A DNA stretch of 64,000 nt from Variovorax ginsengisoli (GTDB taxonomy: Bacteria; Pseudomonadota; Gammaproteobacteria; Burkholderiales; Burkholderiaceae_C), in contig NZ_JAUJZH010000039.1 in the NCBI RefSeq assembly GCF_030486595.1, positions 1 through 64,000 of the forward strand, written 5' to 3'. Both the position numbers and the translations under genes were made by a program. The notes below the pieces were generated by a model that saw only the letters and a program-made list of their open reading frames with translations, made no database searches and was not told the DNA's origin. Shown piece by piece: positions 1-8,993 of this stretch. How positions within the stretch are numbered: position 1 is the first letter of the stretch; each line of letters starts with the position of its first letter.

Positions 1-119
1 AGTCGGTCAAGCTGCTGAAGAACGGCACGCTCAAGGTGTACAAGGGCTTCCCGCACGGCATGCTCACCACCCACGCGGATGTCATCAACCCCGACCTGCT
101 GGCGTTCTTCAAAGGTTGA
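1..119 (+). CDS. alpha/beta hydrolase, C-terminal end (partial)
   Basis: The reading frame is open from the window edge (first full codon at 3) to a TGA at 117-119, giving 38 residues. The stretch reads SVKLLKNGTLKVYKGFPHGM, followed by a short helix ending in FFKG. A GFPHGM-type motif followed by a final helix ending LLAFFKG is what non-heme chloroperoxidase-like alpha/beta hydrolases show at the C-terminus, where the His is the catalytic base. The nucleophile and acid lie outside the window, so substrate and exact family are unknown. It converges on the DeoR-type gene downstream. Confidence 0.6.
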   Translation, partial: SVKLLKNGTLKVYKGFPHGMLTTHADVINPDLLAFFKG

Positions 120-188
120 GTCATCGAGCGCAAGCAAGCTGACGTCTCCCCTGAATTGCCGGCCGAGAGGGGACCTTCGATGCCCGGA

Positions 189-971
189 TCAGTCAGCGGC
201 AGGTTGCGCGAACACCATCGAAAAATCCTTGAACTGCTTGCGCAGCCCCGCCGCCGGCGCCCCGCCCACGACGATGTGCCCGAAGGCGTCGAGGGGGCTG
301 AAGAAGGCCGGCCGCAACAGGCCGAGCTTGCTTTCATCGACGACCAAGAAGGTCTGCGATGCGCTGCGCATCGCCGCCTGCTTCACCGGTACTTCGTGAA
401 AGTTCGAGCAACTCGCGCCGCGTAGCGGGTCCACCCCGCCGGCGGACAGAAAGGCCTTGTTCACGCCCAGGCGATTGAGGTACTGCAAGCCCTCGTCGGA
501 CAGGAAACTGGCCGACGAGGGGTGGTACAGCCCGCCGAGCAGCATGAGTTGCGTGTTCGGCCGGCGGCTCAGGATCGACGCGATGTTCGTGGAGTAACAA
601 ACGACGCTCAGGGGCATGTCCGGCGGCAAGGCCTCTGCGAAATGGGCCATGGTGGTGCCGCAGTCGATGAACAGGCTGTCATGCGCCTGCACCCACTTGG
701 CCGCCCGTTGACATGCCACGCGCTTGTGCGCCGCATGCTGGTCGCCCGCCACGTCGAGCGAGTATCGATCCGCCGAGGGCAGGGTGGTCGCGAGCACGTA
801 GCCCCCGAGAGCGGTCAATGGCGAGTCGGGGGCCGACAGGTCGCGGCGGATCGTCATCGGGGTCACGGCCAGCAGTTGGGCGGCTTCGTTGATTGGCAAG
901 GGCCCGCGGGCCTCGACAAGTTCCTGCATCCGTGAAAGGCGCAATACCCCCGCGCCGGCGGTCTTTCGCAT
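189..971 (-). CDS. DeoR/GlpR-family transcriptional repressor
   Basis: This is a 260-residue DNA-binding regulator of usual DeoR-family length. The N-terminal DeoR helix-turn-helix covers about residues 12-65, with the recognition helix VTPMTIRRDLS. The C-terminal DeoRC sugar-phosphate sensor domain contains the family-typical FIDCGTTMAHFAEALP. It is divergent from deoC, and the 96-bp gap holds two copies of a palindromic box, so it most likely represses the deoC operon and possibly itself. By analogy with DeoR the inducer would be a phosphorylated sugar such as deoxyribose-5-phosphate; this is inferred from context. Whether its own ATG at 971 is also under the same operator is not shown. Confidence 0.85.
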   Translation of the reverse strand: MRKTAGAGVLRLSRMQELVEARGPLPINEAAQLLAVTPMTIRRDLSAPDSPLTALGGYVLATTLPSADRYSLDVAGDQHAAHKRVACQRAAKWVQAHDSLFIDCGTTMAHFAEALPPDMPLSVVCYSTNIASILSRRPNTQLMLLGGLYHPSSASFLSDEGLQYLNRLGVNKAFLSAGGVDPLRGASCSNFHEVPVKQAAMRSASQTFLVVDESKLGLLRPAFFSPLDAFGHIVVGGAPAAGLRKQFKDFSMVFAQPAAD

Positions 972-1012
972 GTTCTGTTCCTCTCATCTACCAGCCAAGT
1001 ATCGCTCATCAA

Positions 1013-1063
1013 AATGTTACTCGAAGAACATCTTGCGCAAAGTCATGTTCTTGGAATAACATT
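1013..1063. promoter_or_regulatory. paired operator for the DeoR-type repressor
   Basis: Two copies of ATGTT-N8-AACAT lie at 1014-1031 and 1045-1062. Their centres are 31 bp apart, about three helical turns. The two 19-bp arms (1013-1031 and 1045-1063) are also inverted repeats of each other with 17 of 19 positions matching. They end just before the deoC ATG at 1068, so a bound repressor would block initiation. The assignment to the neighbouring DeoR-type protein is by position. Confidence 0.7.
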
Positions 1064-1067
1064 AATC

Positions 1068-2108
1068 ATGACATCCACTGCACTAGTCCGCACCAGAGGC
1101 GCGGTGCGCCCGCCCTCCGAGTCCGTGACAGCCGCGCCGGCGGCCGACAACCCGGGCGCAATTGCCCGCAATGTCGCGCAGCCGTTCGACGCGGGCTGGA
1201 TCGACGGCATCCGCATCAACCCCTCGGCCGCCGAACGCCGCGTCGCCACGTTGCGCGGCCGGCGATCGGTCAAGCAGGACGCCCAAGCCGGGTGGCTGTT
1301 GAAGGCCCTCACCTGCATCGACCTCACGACGCTCAATGGCGACGACACGGCCGAGCGTGTGCGGCGCCTGTGCGCCAAGGCCGTGATGCCGGTGCGCCCG
1401 GACGTGCTGGCAGCGCTCGGCTTTGCCGATCGCCCACTGCACACGGGCGCCGTCTGCGTCTATCACCGCTTCGTCGCGACGGCGGTCGACGCGCTCGCGG
1501 GCACCGGCATCCCGGTGGCGGCCGTATCGACGGGGTTCCCTGCGGGGATGGTCCCGCACGGCCTCAAGTTGAAGGAGATCGAGGCCTCAGTGCGCAACGG
1601 CGCCTCCGAGATCGACGTGGTCATCACGCGCGAACATGCGCTCGGCGGCCATTGGCAGAGGCTGTACGACGAGATGCTGGACTTCCGCCGAGCCGCCGGC
1701 GCGGCGCACGTGAAAGCCATCCTGGCGACCGGCGAGCTCAAGACACTGCGCAATGTCGCGAAGGCCTCCCTGGTCTGCATGATGGCCGGCGCGGATTTCA
1801 TCAAGACCTCGACCGGCAAGGAAGGCGTCAATGCCACGCCGCTGGTCACGCTGGTCATGCTGCGCATGATCCGACAGTACGAGGCCCGCACCGGCTTCCG
1901 GGTGGGCTACAAGCCAGCCGGCGGCGTCAGCACCGCACGGCTGGCGCTGGACTACCAGACGCTCATGAAGGAAGAACTGGGACGCGCCTGGCTGGAGCCG
2001 AACCTGTTTCGCATCGGCGCCTCCAGCCTGCTGGCCGACATCGAGCGCCAGCTGGAACACCACGTCACGGGCCGCTACTCGGCCTTCAATCGCCACCCGA
2101 TCGGATGA
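1068..2108 (+). CDS. deoC: deoxyribose-phosphate aldolase (long form)
   Basis: The enzyme cleaves 2-deoxyribose-5-phosphate to acetaldehyde and glyceraldehyde-3-phosphate in the cytoplasm. The product has 346 residues, longer than the roughly 250 of the E. coli enzyme because of an N-terminal extension, and resembles the larger DERA type. The Schiff-base Lys is K246 in GADFIKTSTGKEG. The second active-site Lys is K282 in GYKPAGGVS, and the Asp is D183 in SEIDVVI. ATG 1068 is preferred over an upstream ATG at 1014 because that start would translate the operator. Four bases separate its stop from the next gene, whose product can oxidise the acetaldehyde released. Confidence 0.93.
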   Translation: MTSTALVRTRGAVRPPSESVTAAPAADNPGAIARNVAQPFDAGWIDGIRINPSAAERRVATLRGRRSVKQDAQAGWLLKALTCIDLTTLNGDDTAERVRRLCAKAVMPVRPDVLAALGFADRPLHTGAVCVYHRFVATAVDALAGTGIPVAAVSTGFPAGMVPHGLKLKEIEASVRNGASEIDVVITREHALGGHWQRLYDEMLDFRRAAGAAHVKAILATGELKTLRNVAKASLVCMMAGADFIKTSTGKEGVNATPLVTLVMLRMIRQYEARTGFRVGYKPAGGVSTARLALDYQTLMKEELGRAWLEPNLFRIGASSLLADIERQLEHHVTGRYSAFNRHPIG

Positions 2109-2112
2109 ACCG

Positions 2113-4518
2113 ATGAGCAACAGCGTCGCACGCTATTTCGACACCATGGACTACGGCCCCGCGCCCGAGAGCGACACCGATGCCCGCCAATGGCTCTCGC
2201 GCCATGCGCAGGGGTTCGGCCACTTCATCGACGGTCGTTTCACGGGGGCCGACTCCGGTGCCCACTTCGAGACCGTGGAGCCGGCCACCGGACTCCTGCT
2301 CGCGCGCATCGCACAAGGCTCGCCGGCGGACATCGACGCCGCCGTGACCGCCGCGCGCGCCGCGCAACCGGGCTGGATGGCGGTCGGCGGCCATGCGCGC
2401 GCGCGTCATCTGTATGCATTGGCGCGCACGGTGCAGCGCCATGCGCGCCTGCTTGCGGTGGTGGAGGCGCTCGACAACGGCAAGCCGATCCGCGAGACCC
2501 GCGACATCGACGTGCCGCTGGTGGCGCGCCACTTCTACCACCATGCCGGCTGGGCGCAACTGCAGGAACGCGAATTCGCGGACCAGGTGCCGCTGGGGGT
2601 GATCGGGCAGATCGTTCCCTGGAACTTCCCGCTGCTCATGCTGGCGTGGAAGATCGCGCCGGCGCTGGCGCTTGGCAACACCGTCGTTCTCAAGCCGGCG
2701 GAACTCACGCCGCTGAGCGCCTTGCTGTTTGCCGAGCTGGCGGCGCAGGCGGGCCTGCCTGCAGGCGTGCTGAACGTGGTGACGGGCGACGGCGCCACGG
2801 GCGCTGCACTGGTCGCTCACGAAGGGGTCGACAAGATCGCCTTCACCGGATCGACCGAGGTGGGCCGCCTCATCCGCGAGGCGACTGCCGGCTCGGGCAA
2901 GTCGCTCACGCTGGAGCTCGGCGGCAAGTCGCCCTTCATCGTGTTCGACGATGCCGACATCGACGCGGCGGTGGAAGGCGTGGTGGATTCCATCTGGCTC
3001 AACCAGGGCCAGGTGTGCTGCGCCGGCTCGCGGCTGCTGCTGCAGGAAGGCATCGCGGCCGACTTCATCGAACGGCTCAAGCGACGCATGCAGCAGCTGC
3101 GCGTGGGCATGCCGCTGGACAAGGCAATCGATCTCGGCAGCCTGATCGACGGCTCGCAGCTCGACAGAGTGCGCTCGCTGGTGGCCGCGGGCGTGCGCGA
3201 GGGGGCGCAGTGCTACCAGCCATCATGCGCGCTGCCCACGGGCGGCAGCTTCTATCCACCGACGCTGTTGACGGGGGTGCAACCGGCATCGACCGTGGCG
3301 ACGGAAGAGATCTTCGGCCCGGTGCTCGTGACCATGACCTTCCGCACCCCGGACGAGGCGGTGGCGCTGGCCAACAACACGCGCTACGGCCTGGCAGCCA
3401 GCATCTGGAGCGAGACGATCGGACTCGCGCTGGGCATCGCACCGCAGCTGCAGGCGGGCGTGGTGTGGATCAACGCCACCAACCTGTTCGATGCGGGCGT
3501 CGGCTTCGGCGGTTATCGCGAGTCGGGCTACGGCCGAGAGGGTGGACGCGAAGGCTGCCATGAGTACCTCAAGCCACGCGCCTGGGCCGCGCGCAAGCCG
3601 CGTGCCGCGCAGGCGGCATCGGGCGCAACCGGCGAAACGGCGCGGGCGCCGGTCACCTCATCGACACTGCCGGCCATTGATCGCACCGCCAAGCTTTTCA
3701 TCGGCGGCAAACAGGTGCGACCCGATGGCGAGTTGTCGCACGCGGTGTTTTCCGTCTCGGGGCAACGGTTTGGCGAGGTGGGCACGGGCAACCGCAAGGA
3801 CATCCGCAACGCGGTGGCCGCGGCACGTGCGGCGGACGGCTGGTCCAGTGCCACGCCCCACCGCCGCGCGCAGGCCCTCTACTACCTGGCGGAAAACCTC
3901 TCCACGCGCGCGGACGAATTCGCCGCACGCCTCGTCCGCTTCACGGAGGTGGCGGCAGGCAGTGCGCGCGCCGAGGTGGACGCCGCCGTGAGCCGCCTCT
4001 TCGCTTACGGTGCGTGGGCCGACAAGTACGAAGGGACGGTGCACGTGCCGCCGCTGCGCGGCGTGGCATTGGCAACGGTGGAGCCCATCGGCGTGGTCGG
4101 TGTCGTATGCCCGGACGAAGCGCCGCTGCTGTCCTTCGTGAGCCTGCTCGCGCCGCTGCTGGCGATGGGCAACCGCACGGTGATCGTGCCGAGCGAATCG
4201 CATCCGCTGATCGCGACCGACTTCTACCAAGTGCTCGAAACTTCCGACCTGCCGGGCGGCGTGGTGAACATCGTCACCGGCCCGGCCGAGAGCCTCATGC
4301 AGACACTGGCCCGGCACGACGACGTGGACGCGCTCTGGGTTTTCGGCGCGGCGTCGCTGTCGCGCGATGCCGAACGCCTGTCCGTCGGCAACCTCAAGCG
4401 CACGCTGGTGGACCATGGCCTGGCCACCGACTGGCAGGACGGCGCCGCGGCCGAGGGCGCGCCCTTCCTGCGGCATGCCACGCAGGTCAAGAACATCTGG
4501 ATTCCCTATGGCGAATGA
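2113..4518 (+). CDS. two-domain aldehyde dehydrogenase, ALDH16 type
   Basis: This is an NAD(P)-dependent aldehyde dehydrogenase of 801 residues, about 300 longer than ordinary ALDHs. The N-terminal domain (about 1-495) is complete: PWNFP at 169-173, catalytic Glu E268 in TLELGGKSP, and catalytic Cys C302 in NQGQVCCAGSR. A linker rich in Ala and Arg (about 496-515) leads to a second ALDH-like domain (about 520-801) with no Cys or Glu motif, ending VKNIWIPYGE. This architecture and length match the ALDH16 family, where the second domain is structural. Next to deoC it plausibly oxidises acetaldehyde to acetate. The exact substrate cannot be read from sequence. Confidence 0.88.
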   Translation: MSNSVARYFDTMDYGPAPESDTDARQWLSRHAQGFGHFIDGRFTGADSGAHFETVEPATGLLLARIAQGSPADIDAAVTAARAAQPGWMAVGGHARARHLYALARTVQRHARLLAVVEALDNGKPIRETRDIDVPLVARHFYHHAGWAQLQEREFADQVPLGVIGQIVPWNFPLLMLAWKIAPALALGNTVVLKPAELTPLSALLFAELAAQAGLPAGVLNVVTGDGATGAALVAHEGVDKIAFTGSTEVGRLIREATAGSGKSLTLELGGKSPFIVFDDADIDAAVEGVVDSIWLNQGQVCCAGSRLLLQEGIAADFIERLKRRMQQLRVGMPLDKAIDLGSLIDGSQLDRVRSLVAAGVREGAQCYQPSCALPTGGSFYPPTLLTGVQPASTVATEEIFGPVLVTMTFRTPDEAVALANNTRYGLAASIWSETIGLALGIAPQLQAGVVWINATNLFDAGVGFGGYRESGYGREGGREGCHEYLKPRAWAARKPRAAQAASGATGETARAPVTSSTLPAIDRTAKLFIGGKQVRPDGELSHAVFSVSGQRFGEVGTGNRKDIRNAVAAARAADGWSSATPHRRAQALYYLAENLSTRADEFAARLVRFTEVAAGSARAEVDAAVSRLFAYGAWADKYEGTVHVPPLRGVALATVEPIGVVGVVCPDEAPLLSFVSLLAPLLAMGNRTVIVPSESHPLIATDFYQVLETSDLPGGVVNIVTGPAESLMQTLARHDDVDALWVFGAASLSRDAERLSVGNLKRTLVDHGLATDWQDGAAAEGAPFLRHATQVKNIWIPYGE

Positions 4519-4596
4519 CGCCCTCGCCAGCTTCGCGGCCGCCGTGGCCGTGCCGAAGCCTTCCCTCGGACGCAACCCCGGATTGGAATATTCGCC

Positions 4597-5541
4597 ATGG
4601 CCCGCTATCTGCTCGCACGGTTGATCGCGCTCGTGCCGATCCTGCTCGGCACCTCGGTCGTGGCGTTCTTCCTGATCCGGCTGGTGCCGGGTGACCCCGC
4701 CATCGCGCTGCTGGGGCTGGACGCCGACCCGCAGGCGATCGCCGCCTTGCGGCAGCAACTCGCGCTCGACCAGCCCATCGTGATTCAGTACGTCACCTGG
4801 ATCGGCCACATCTTCGCGGGCGATTTCGGACGTTCGGTCCAGGGCGGACGTCCGGTCCTGCCGCTGTTGCTGGGCGCGCTGGGACCGACGGCGCTGCTGG
4901 CCGCGGCGGCGCTGGCGATCTCGCTGGCGATCGCCATTCCCGCCGGGATCGTGGCCGCCACCCGCCGCAACACCAGCGCGGACTACGCCGCTTCGTTCCT
5001 CGCGCTGTGCGGCCTGTCGATGCCGAGCTTCTGGCTCGGCGTCTTGCTCATCCTGGCCTTCTCGATCTACTGGCCGATCCTGCCGGCCTCGGGCTACGTC
5101 TCGCTGACGGCCGATCCGCTGGAGCACCTGCGCCATCTCGTGTTGCCGGCGCTGACGCTGGGAGCGGCGCTGGCGGCCGCCACCATGCGCATGACGCGCG
5201 CGACGATGCTGGAAGTCCTGCGCTCCGACTACGTGCGCACGGCGCGCGCAAAGGGACTGCCGCGGCGCCGCGTGGTGTGGGGGCATGCCCTGCGCAATGC
5301 GCGCATTCCGATCGTGACACTGCTCGGCATCCAGCTCGGCCAGCTGCTCGGCGGCGTGGTCGTGACCGAGACGGTGTTCTCCTGGCCGGGCATCGGCAAG
5401 CTGACGGTCGATGCGATCTTCGCGCGAGACTACCCCGTCGTTCAAGGCGCGGTGCTGTTGACGGCGGTCGCATTCGTGCTGATCAACCTGGCGACGGACC
5501 TGGTCTACACGGTGCTCGATCCAAGGGTGAGGCTGTCATGA
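4597..5541 (+). CDS. peptide-type ABC transporter permease (DppB/GsiC-like)
   Basis: This inner-membrane permease subunit of a peptide/opine/nickel-type ABC importer has 314 residues. The first membrane helix (about 5-30) is followed by the conserved LVPGDPA periplasmic entry. Further helices lie at about 95-120, 133-158, 180-200, 238-260 and 282-306. The cytoplasmic EAA-type loop that contacts the ATPases is at about 211-235 (DYVRTARAKGLPRRRVVWGH). The family size and the following permease, receptor and two ATPases complete a five-part system. Its stop overlaps the next start as ATGA. A 78-bp gap separates it from the aldehyde dehydrogenase gene. Confidence 0.92.
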   Translation: MARYLLARLIALVPILLGTSVVAFFLIRLVPGDPAIALLGLDADPQAIAALRQQLALDQPIVIQYVTWIGHIFAGDFGRSVQGGRPVLPLLLGALGPTALLAAAALAISLAIAIPAGIVAATRRNTSADYAASFLALCGLSMPSFWLGVLLILAFSIYWPILPASGYVSLTADPLEHLRHLVLPALTLGAALAAATMRMTRATMLEVLRSDYVRTARAKGLPRRRVVWGHALRNARIPIVTLLGIQLGQLLGGVVVTETVFSWPGIGKLTVDAIFARDYPVVQGAVLLTAVAFVLINLATDLVYTVLDPRVRLS

Positions 5542-6401
5542 GCGCGAGCGCGAACGCCATCCATCGGCCGGCCGGCATGGCCGCCTTCCTGCGCACGATG
5601 ACCCGCGATCCGCGCGCGGCGCTGGGCCTGGGCCTCGTCGTCCTGGCGGCCATCGCCGCATTGGGCGCGCCGCTCATCGCACCCTATGCGCCGGACTTCC
5701 CCGATTTCGTCAACACCCTGTCGCCGCCTTCCGCCGCACATTGGCTGGGCACCGACGAACTGGGCCGCGACGTGCTCACGCGCATCGTCTATGGCGCGCG
5801 GACTTCGTTGTTCGTCGGCATTCTCAGCGTCGTGGTCGCGGCCCTGGCGGGCACCGGCCTCGGTCTGGTGGCGGGCTATTTCGGCCGTTGGACCGAGGCG
5901 CTGATCATGCGCGCGATGGATGTGGTGTTCGCCTTTCCGAGCATCCTGCTGGCGCTTGCGATCACGGCCGTGCTCGGCCCGAGCCTGACCAATGCCGTGC
6001 TCGCGATCGCGGTGGTCAATCTTCCGGTCTTCGCGCGCGTCGCGCGGGCCCAGACACTGGTGGTGCGGCAGCTCGAGTTCGTCGAGGCCAAGCGCGCCCT
6101 GGGCTTCCGCACTGCGAACATCCTCTTGCGCACGATCCTGCCGAACATCCTTGCGCCGGTGATCGTGCAGGGGTCGCTGCTCTTCGCTTCGGCCATCATC
6201 ACCGAATCGTATTTGTCCTTCCTCGGGCTGGGCGCACAGCCGCCCACCGCAACCTGGGGAAACATGCTGCGCAACGCGATCGGCTTCATGGAACAGGCGC
6301 CGTGGCTGGCCCTGTTTCCCGGCGCCGCGATCTTTTTGACGGTGCTCGGCTGCAACCTGCTGGGCGACGGTCTGCGCGACCGCTTCGACCCGCGCGACTA
6401 G
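5538..6401 (+). CDS. peptide-type ABC transporter permease (DppC/GsiD-like)
   Basis: This is the second inner-membrane permease of the importer, with 287 residues. The N-terminal cytoplasmic segment runs to residue 25, followed by a first helix (about 27-50). The family-typical stretch HWLGTDELGRDVLTRIVYGA lies near 68-87 and precedes the remaining five helices. The EAA loop reads VEAKRALGFRTANILLRTIL, and LSFLGLGAQPPTATWGNML is the conserved DppC C-terminal signature. ATG 5538 is chosen because it overlaps the upstream stop (ATGA) and places the start at the usual family position. A much longer in-frame reading back to 5007 is a shadow inside dppB. Confidence 0.92.
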   Translation: MSASANAIHRPAGMAAFLRTMTRDPRAALGLGLVVLAAIAALGAPLIAPYAPDFPDFVNTLSPPSAAHWLGTDELGRDVLTRIVYGARTSLFVGILSVVVAALAGTGLGLVAGYFGRWTEALIMRAMDVVFAFPSILLALAITAVLGPSLTNAVLAIAVVNLPVFARVARAQTLVVRQLEFVEAKRALGFRTANILLRTILPNILAPVIVQGSLLFASAIITESYLSFLGLGAQPPTATWGNMLRNAIGFMEQAPWLALFPGAAIFLTVLGCNLLGDGLRDRFDPRD

Positions 6402-6434
6402 TGCCTCGACGACAGTTCAACCTGGAGATGTGCC

Positions 6435-7946
6435 ATGCAGTTCCCCATCCATCGGCGTCGCTTCGCCGCCTTTCTCTCCGCCGCGCCGATCGTGCTGTCG
6501 GGGCTCCCCGCCCTGGCGCAGGAGACCCGCACGCTCACGGTGGGGATCGTCTCCGATCCCGTCACGCTCGATCCCGCCCTGATGGCCTCGTTCTTCGAGC
6601 TCTCCATCCAGTACAACCTGTATGAGCCGTTGGTGCACGTCACGCCGGATCTCAAGATCGAGCCCGGGCTCGCGAGCGTCGAGACGCCGGACCCGCTCAC
6701 CTACCTCTTCACGCTCAGGCCGAACCTGAGTTTCCACGACGCAACGCCGCTCGACGCCGCGGCCGTCAAGGCAAACTTCGACCGGATGCTCGACCCGGCC
6801 ACCGGCTCGCCGCGCCGCAGTGAGCTGTCGTCGATCGACACCGTCACGGTCACGGGCCCCCTGACCTTCACCATCAAGCTCAAGACGGTTTATGCGCCGT
6901 TGCTCCAGGTGCTTTCGAACCGGTCGGGCATGATGGTTTCGCCGAGTGCGCTGAAAGCCCTGGGCGCCGACTTCGCGACGAAGGGCGTGGGCGCGGGCCC
7001 CTACAAGCTGGTGAGCTGGACCAAAAACTCCGAGCTCGTGCTGGAGCGCTTCCCCGGCTACTGGCGCGGCCCCGCGAAGATCGAGCGGATCGTTTTTCGC
7101 CCGATCGCCGACGAGACCGTGCGGCTGACCAACCTGCGCTCGGCAACGGTGCAACTCGTCGATGCCGTGCCGGCGCAGAACGCCACACAGCTCGGCCGGG
7201 AGGCCAACCTGACGCTCAAGCAGACGCCGGGGCTCGGCTTCAACGCCTTTTCGTTCAACACGGCCAAGGCGCCCTTCGACGACGTGCGGGTCAGGCAGGC
7301 CTTCACCACCGCCATCGACAAGCAGGCGATCCTGCGCGCGGTTTACTTCGGTACCGGCAGCATCGCCCAAGGCGCGATCCCGCCCACGATGGGCTGGGCC
7401 CACGACGCGGCCTTCGCGCCCTACAAGGCGAACGCGGCGGCGGCGCGCAAGCTGCTGGCCGACGCGGGCAAGACCGCCCCCGTGCCCGTCTCGATCACCG
7501 TCACCAATTCGCCCGCGCAGGTCCGCACGGCCGAGGTGTTGCAGGCGCAGGCCAACCAGGCCGGGTTCAAGGTCGACATCCGGCAGATCGACGCCACCAG
7601 CCTGATCAGCGTGCTGCGGCAGAAGGATTTCGACCTGTGCATGTCCCCTTGGACGGGCCGCACGGACCCCGACGGCAACCTCTACAACTTCTTCGTCAAG
7701 GCCGGCTCCAACAACTTCATGGACTACCGCAGCGACAAGGTCACCGCTTTGCTGAACAGCGCACGCAGCACGCCAGCGCAGGCCGAGCGCTCGAAGCTCT
7801 ATCGCGAAGCGGAGGCACAGATCGCGAACGATGCGCCGATGCTCTTCCTGACCTTCCCGGCAACGCTGCAGGCTTCGGTCAAGCGGCTGAACTGGCAGCA
7901 GTATCCCGACGGCGCCTTGCACCTTCAGTTCGCGAGCTTCCAGTAG
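6435..7946 (+). CDS. ABC transporter substrate-binding protein, SBP_bac_5 family (DppA/GsiB-like)
   Basis: This periplasmic receptor has 503 residues and delivers the substrate to the permease pair. The signal peptide covers residues 1-29 and ends GLPALAQ. Its HRRRFAAF start could be a Tat signal as well as a Sec signal. The mature protein begins ETRTLTVGIVSDPVTLDPA, the usual first strand of this family, and carries the DDVRVRQAFTTAIDKQAIL segment typical of family 5 receptors. These receptors bind peptides, glutathione, opines, nickel chelates or oligosaccharides. The gamma-glutamyltransferase at the end of the operon suggests a gamma-glutamyl compound or peptide conjugate, which is inference only. 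Confidence 0.9.
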   Translation: MQFPIHRRRFAAFLSAAPIVLSGLPALAQETRTLTVGIVSDPVTLDPALMASFFELSIQYNLYEPLVHVTPDLKIEPGLASVETPDPLTYLFTLRPNLSFHDATPLDAAAVKANFDRMLDPATGSPRRSELSSIDTVTVTGPLTFTIKLKTVYAPLLQVLSNRSGMMVSPSALKALGADFATKGVGAGPYKLVSWTKNSELVLERFPGYWRGPAKIERIVFRPIADETVRLTNLRSATVQLVDAVPAQNATQLGREANLTLKQTPGLGFNAFSFNTAKAPFDDVRVRQAFTTAIDKQAILRAVYFGTGSIAQGAIPPTMGWAHDAAFAPYKANAAAARKLLADAGKTAPVPVSITVTNSPAQVRTAEVLQAQANQAGFKVDIRQIDATSLISVLRQKDFDLCMSPWTGRTDPDGNLYNFFVKAGSNNFMDYRSDKVTALLNSARSTPAQAERSKLYREAEAQIANDAPMLFLTFPATLQASVKRLNWQQYPDGALHLQFASFQ

Positions 7947-7952
7947 CGACCT

Positions 7953-8993
7953 ATGAAAGCCATGCAACCGCCAGAGCTTGCCCGTTCGCCGGCCGAACCT
8001 GCCCGGCAGAATGCGACGCAATCCGACCCGATGCTGGCCGTGGCCAACCTGCGCGTGGGCGTGGGTGACGGCCCGGCCATCGTGGACGGCGTCGACCTCG
8101 CCTTGAACAGCGGGCGCATTCTCTGCCTCGTCGGTGAATCGGGCTCCGGGAAGAGCCTGACCGCGCTCTCGCTGATGCGCCTGCTGTCGCCAGCCATGCG
8201 CCTCGCGGCGGACCGCTTCGTGCTGGACGGCGAAGACCTCGCCCAGGCCAGCGAAAAGCGGTTGAACGCCATCCGTGGCAACCGCATGGCCATGGTCTTC
8301 CAGGAGCCGATGACGGCGCTGAACCCGGTGATGACCGTGGGCGACCAGATCACGGAGACGCTGAGAGTCCACCAGGGCCTGCGCCAGGAAGCCGCGCGGG
8401 AGGTCGCATTGGCGATGTTCCGGCAGGTCCAGATCCCGGCGCCCGAGGCTCGACTGCGGGCCTATCCGCATCAGCTTTCGGGCGGCATGCGCCAGCGGGT
8501 GATGATCGCGATGGCGCTGATCTGCAAGCCGGCGATCCTGATCGCCGACGAGCCGACCACGGCACTGGACGTGACGATCCAGAGCCAGATCCTGCGGCTG
8601 ATCGACGACCTGCGCGCACAGCTGGGGACCGCCGTCCTCTTCATCACGCACAACCTGGCCGTGGTCGCCGAGATCGCCGACGAGGTCGCCGTCATGTATG
8701 CCGGGCGCATCGTGGAGCGGGCGTCCCGCACGGCGCTGTTCGGCGATCCGATGCACCCGTACACGCTGGCGCTGTTCGCCGCGATGCCGCGCGCCGACGA
8801 GCGCGGCCGGCCGCTGGCCACGATCGAAGGCCAGGTGCCCGCGCCGGGCGCGATGCCGAAGGGCTGCCGCTTCGCGCCGCGTTGCCCGTTCGCCGCGGCG
8901 CGGTGCCGCGAAGACTATCCGCCGCTGCGCGAGATCGCGCCCGCGCACTGGGTTTCCTGCTGGCGCGCGCCCCTTGAGGAGCACCTCTCATGA
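7953..8993 (+). CDS. peptide-type ABC transporter ATP-binding protein (DppD-like)
   Basis: This cytoplasmic ATPase of the importer has 346 residues. Walker A is GESGSGKSL, the Q-loop region reads VFQEPMTALNPV, the ABC signature is LSGGMRQR, and Walker B is ILIADEPTTALD followed by the H-loop ITHNLAV. The C-terminal oligopeptide/dipeptide extension includes a Cys pattern (GCRFAPRCPFAAARC), which in this family can hold an iron-sulphur cluster. It starts 7 bp after the receptor gene and overlaps the partner ATPase gene by 4 bp, so the pair is translationally coupled. Confidence 0.92.
   Translation: MKAMQPPELARSPAEPARQNATQSDPMLAVANLRVGVGDGPAIVDGVDLALNSGRILCLVGESGSGKSLTALSLMRLLSPAMRLAADRFVLDGEDLAQASEKRLNAIRGNRMAMVFQEPMTALNPVMTVGDQITETLRVHQGLRQEAAREVALAMFRQVQIPAPEARLRAYPHQLSGGMRQRVMIAMALICKPAILIADEPTTALDVTIQSQILRLIDDLRAQLGTAVLFITHNLAVVAEIADEVAVMYAGRIVERASRTALFGDPMHPYTLALFAAMPRADERGRPLATIEGQVPAPGAMPKGCRFAPRCPFAAARCREDYPPLREIAPAHWVSCWRAPLEEHLS

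Noticed and set aside
1014..1067. upstream in-frame ATG extending deoC
   Set aside because: The extension would translate the operator repeats and has no ribosome site; ATG 1068 gives a normal protein.
3658..5445. 595-codon open frame on the minus strand
   Set aside because: It is antisense to the aldehyde dehydrogenase and permease genes; composition is Arg/Gln/His-rich without any domain.
6417..8984. 855-codon open frame on the minus strand
   Set aside because: It lies opposite the receptor and ATPase genes, is full of Arg, His and Gly and has no family match; it is an antisense artefact of high GC.
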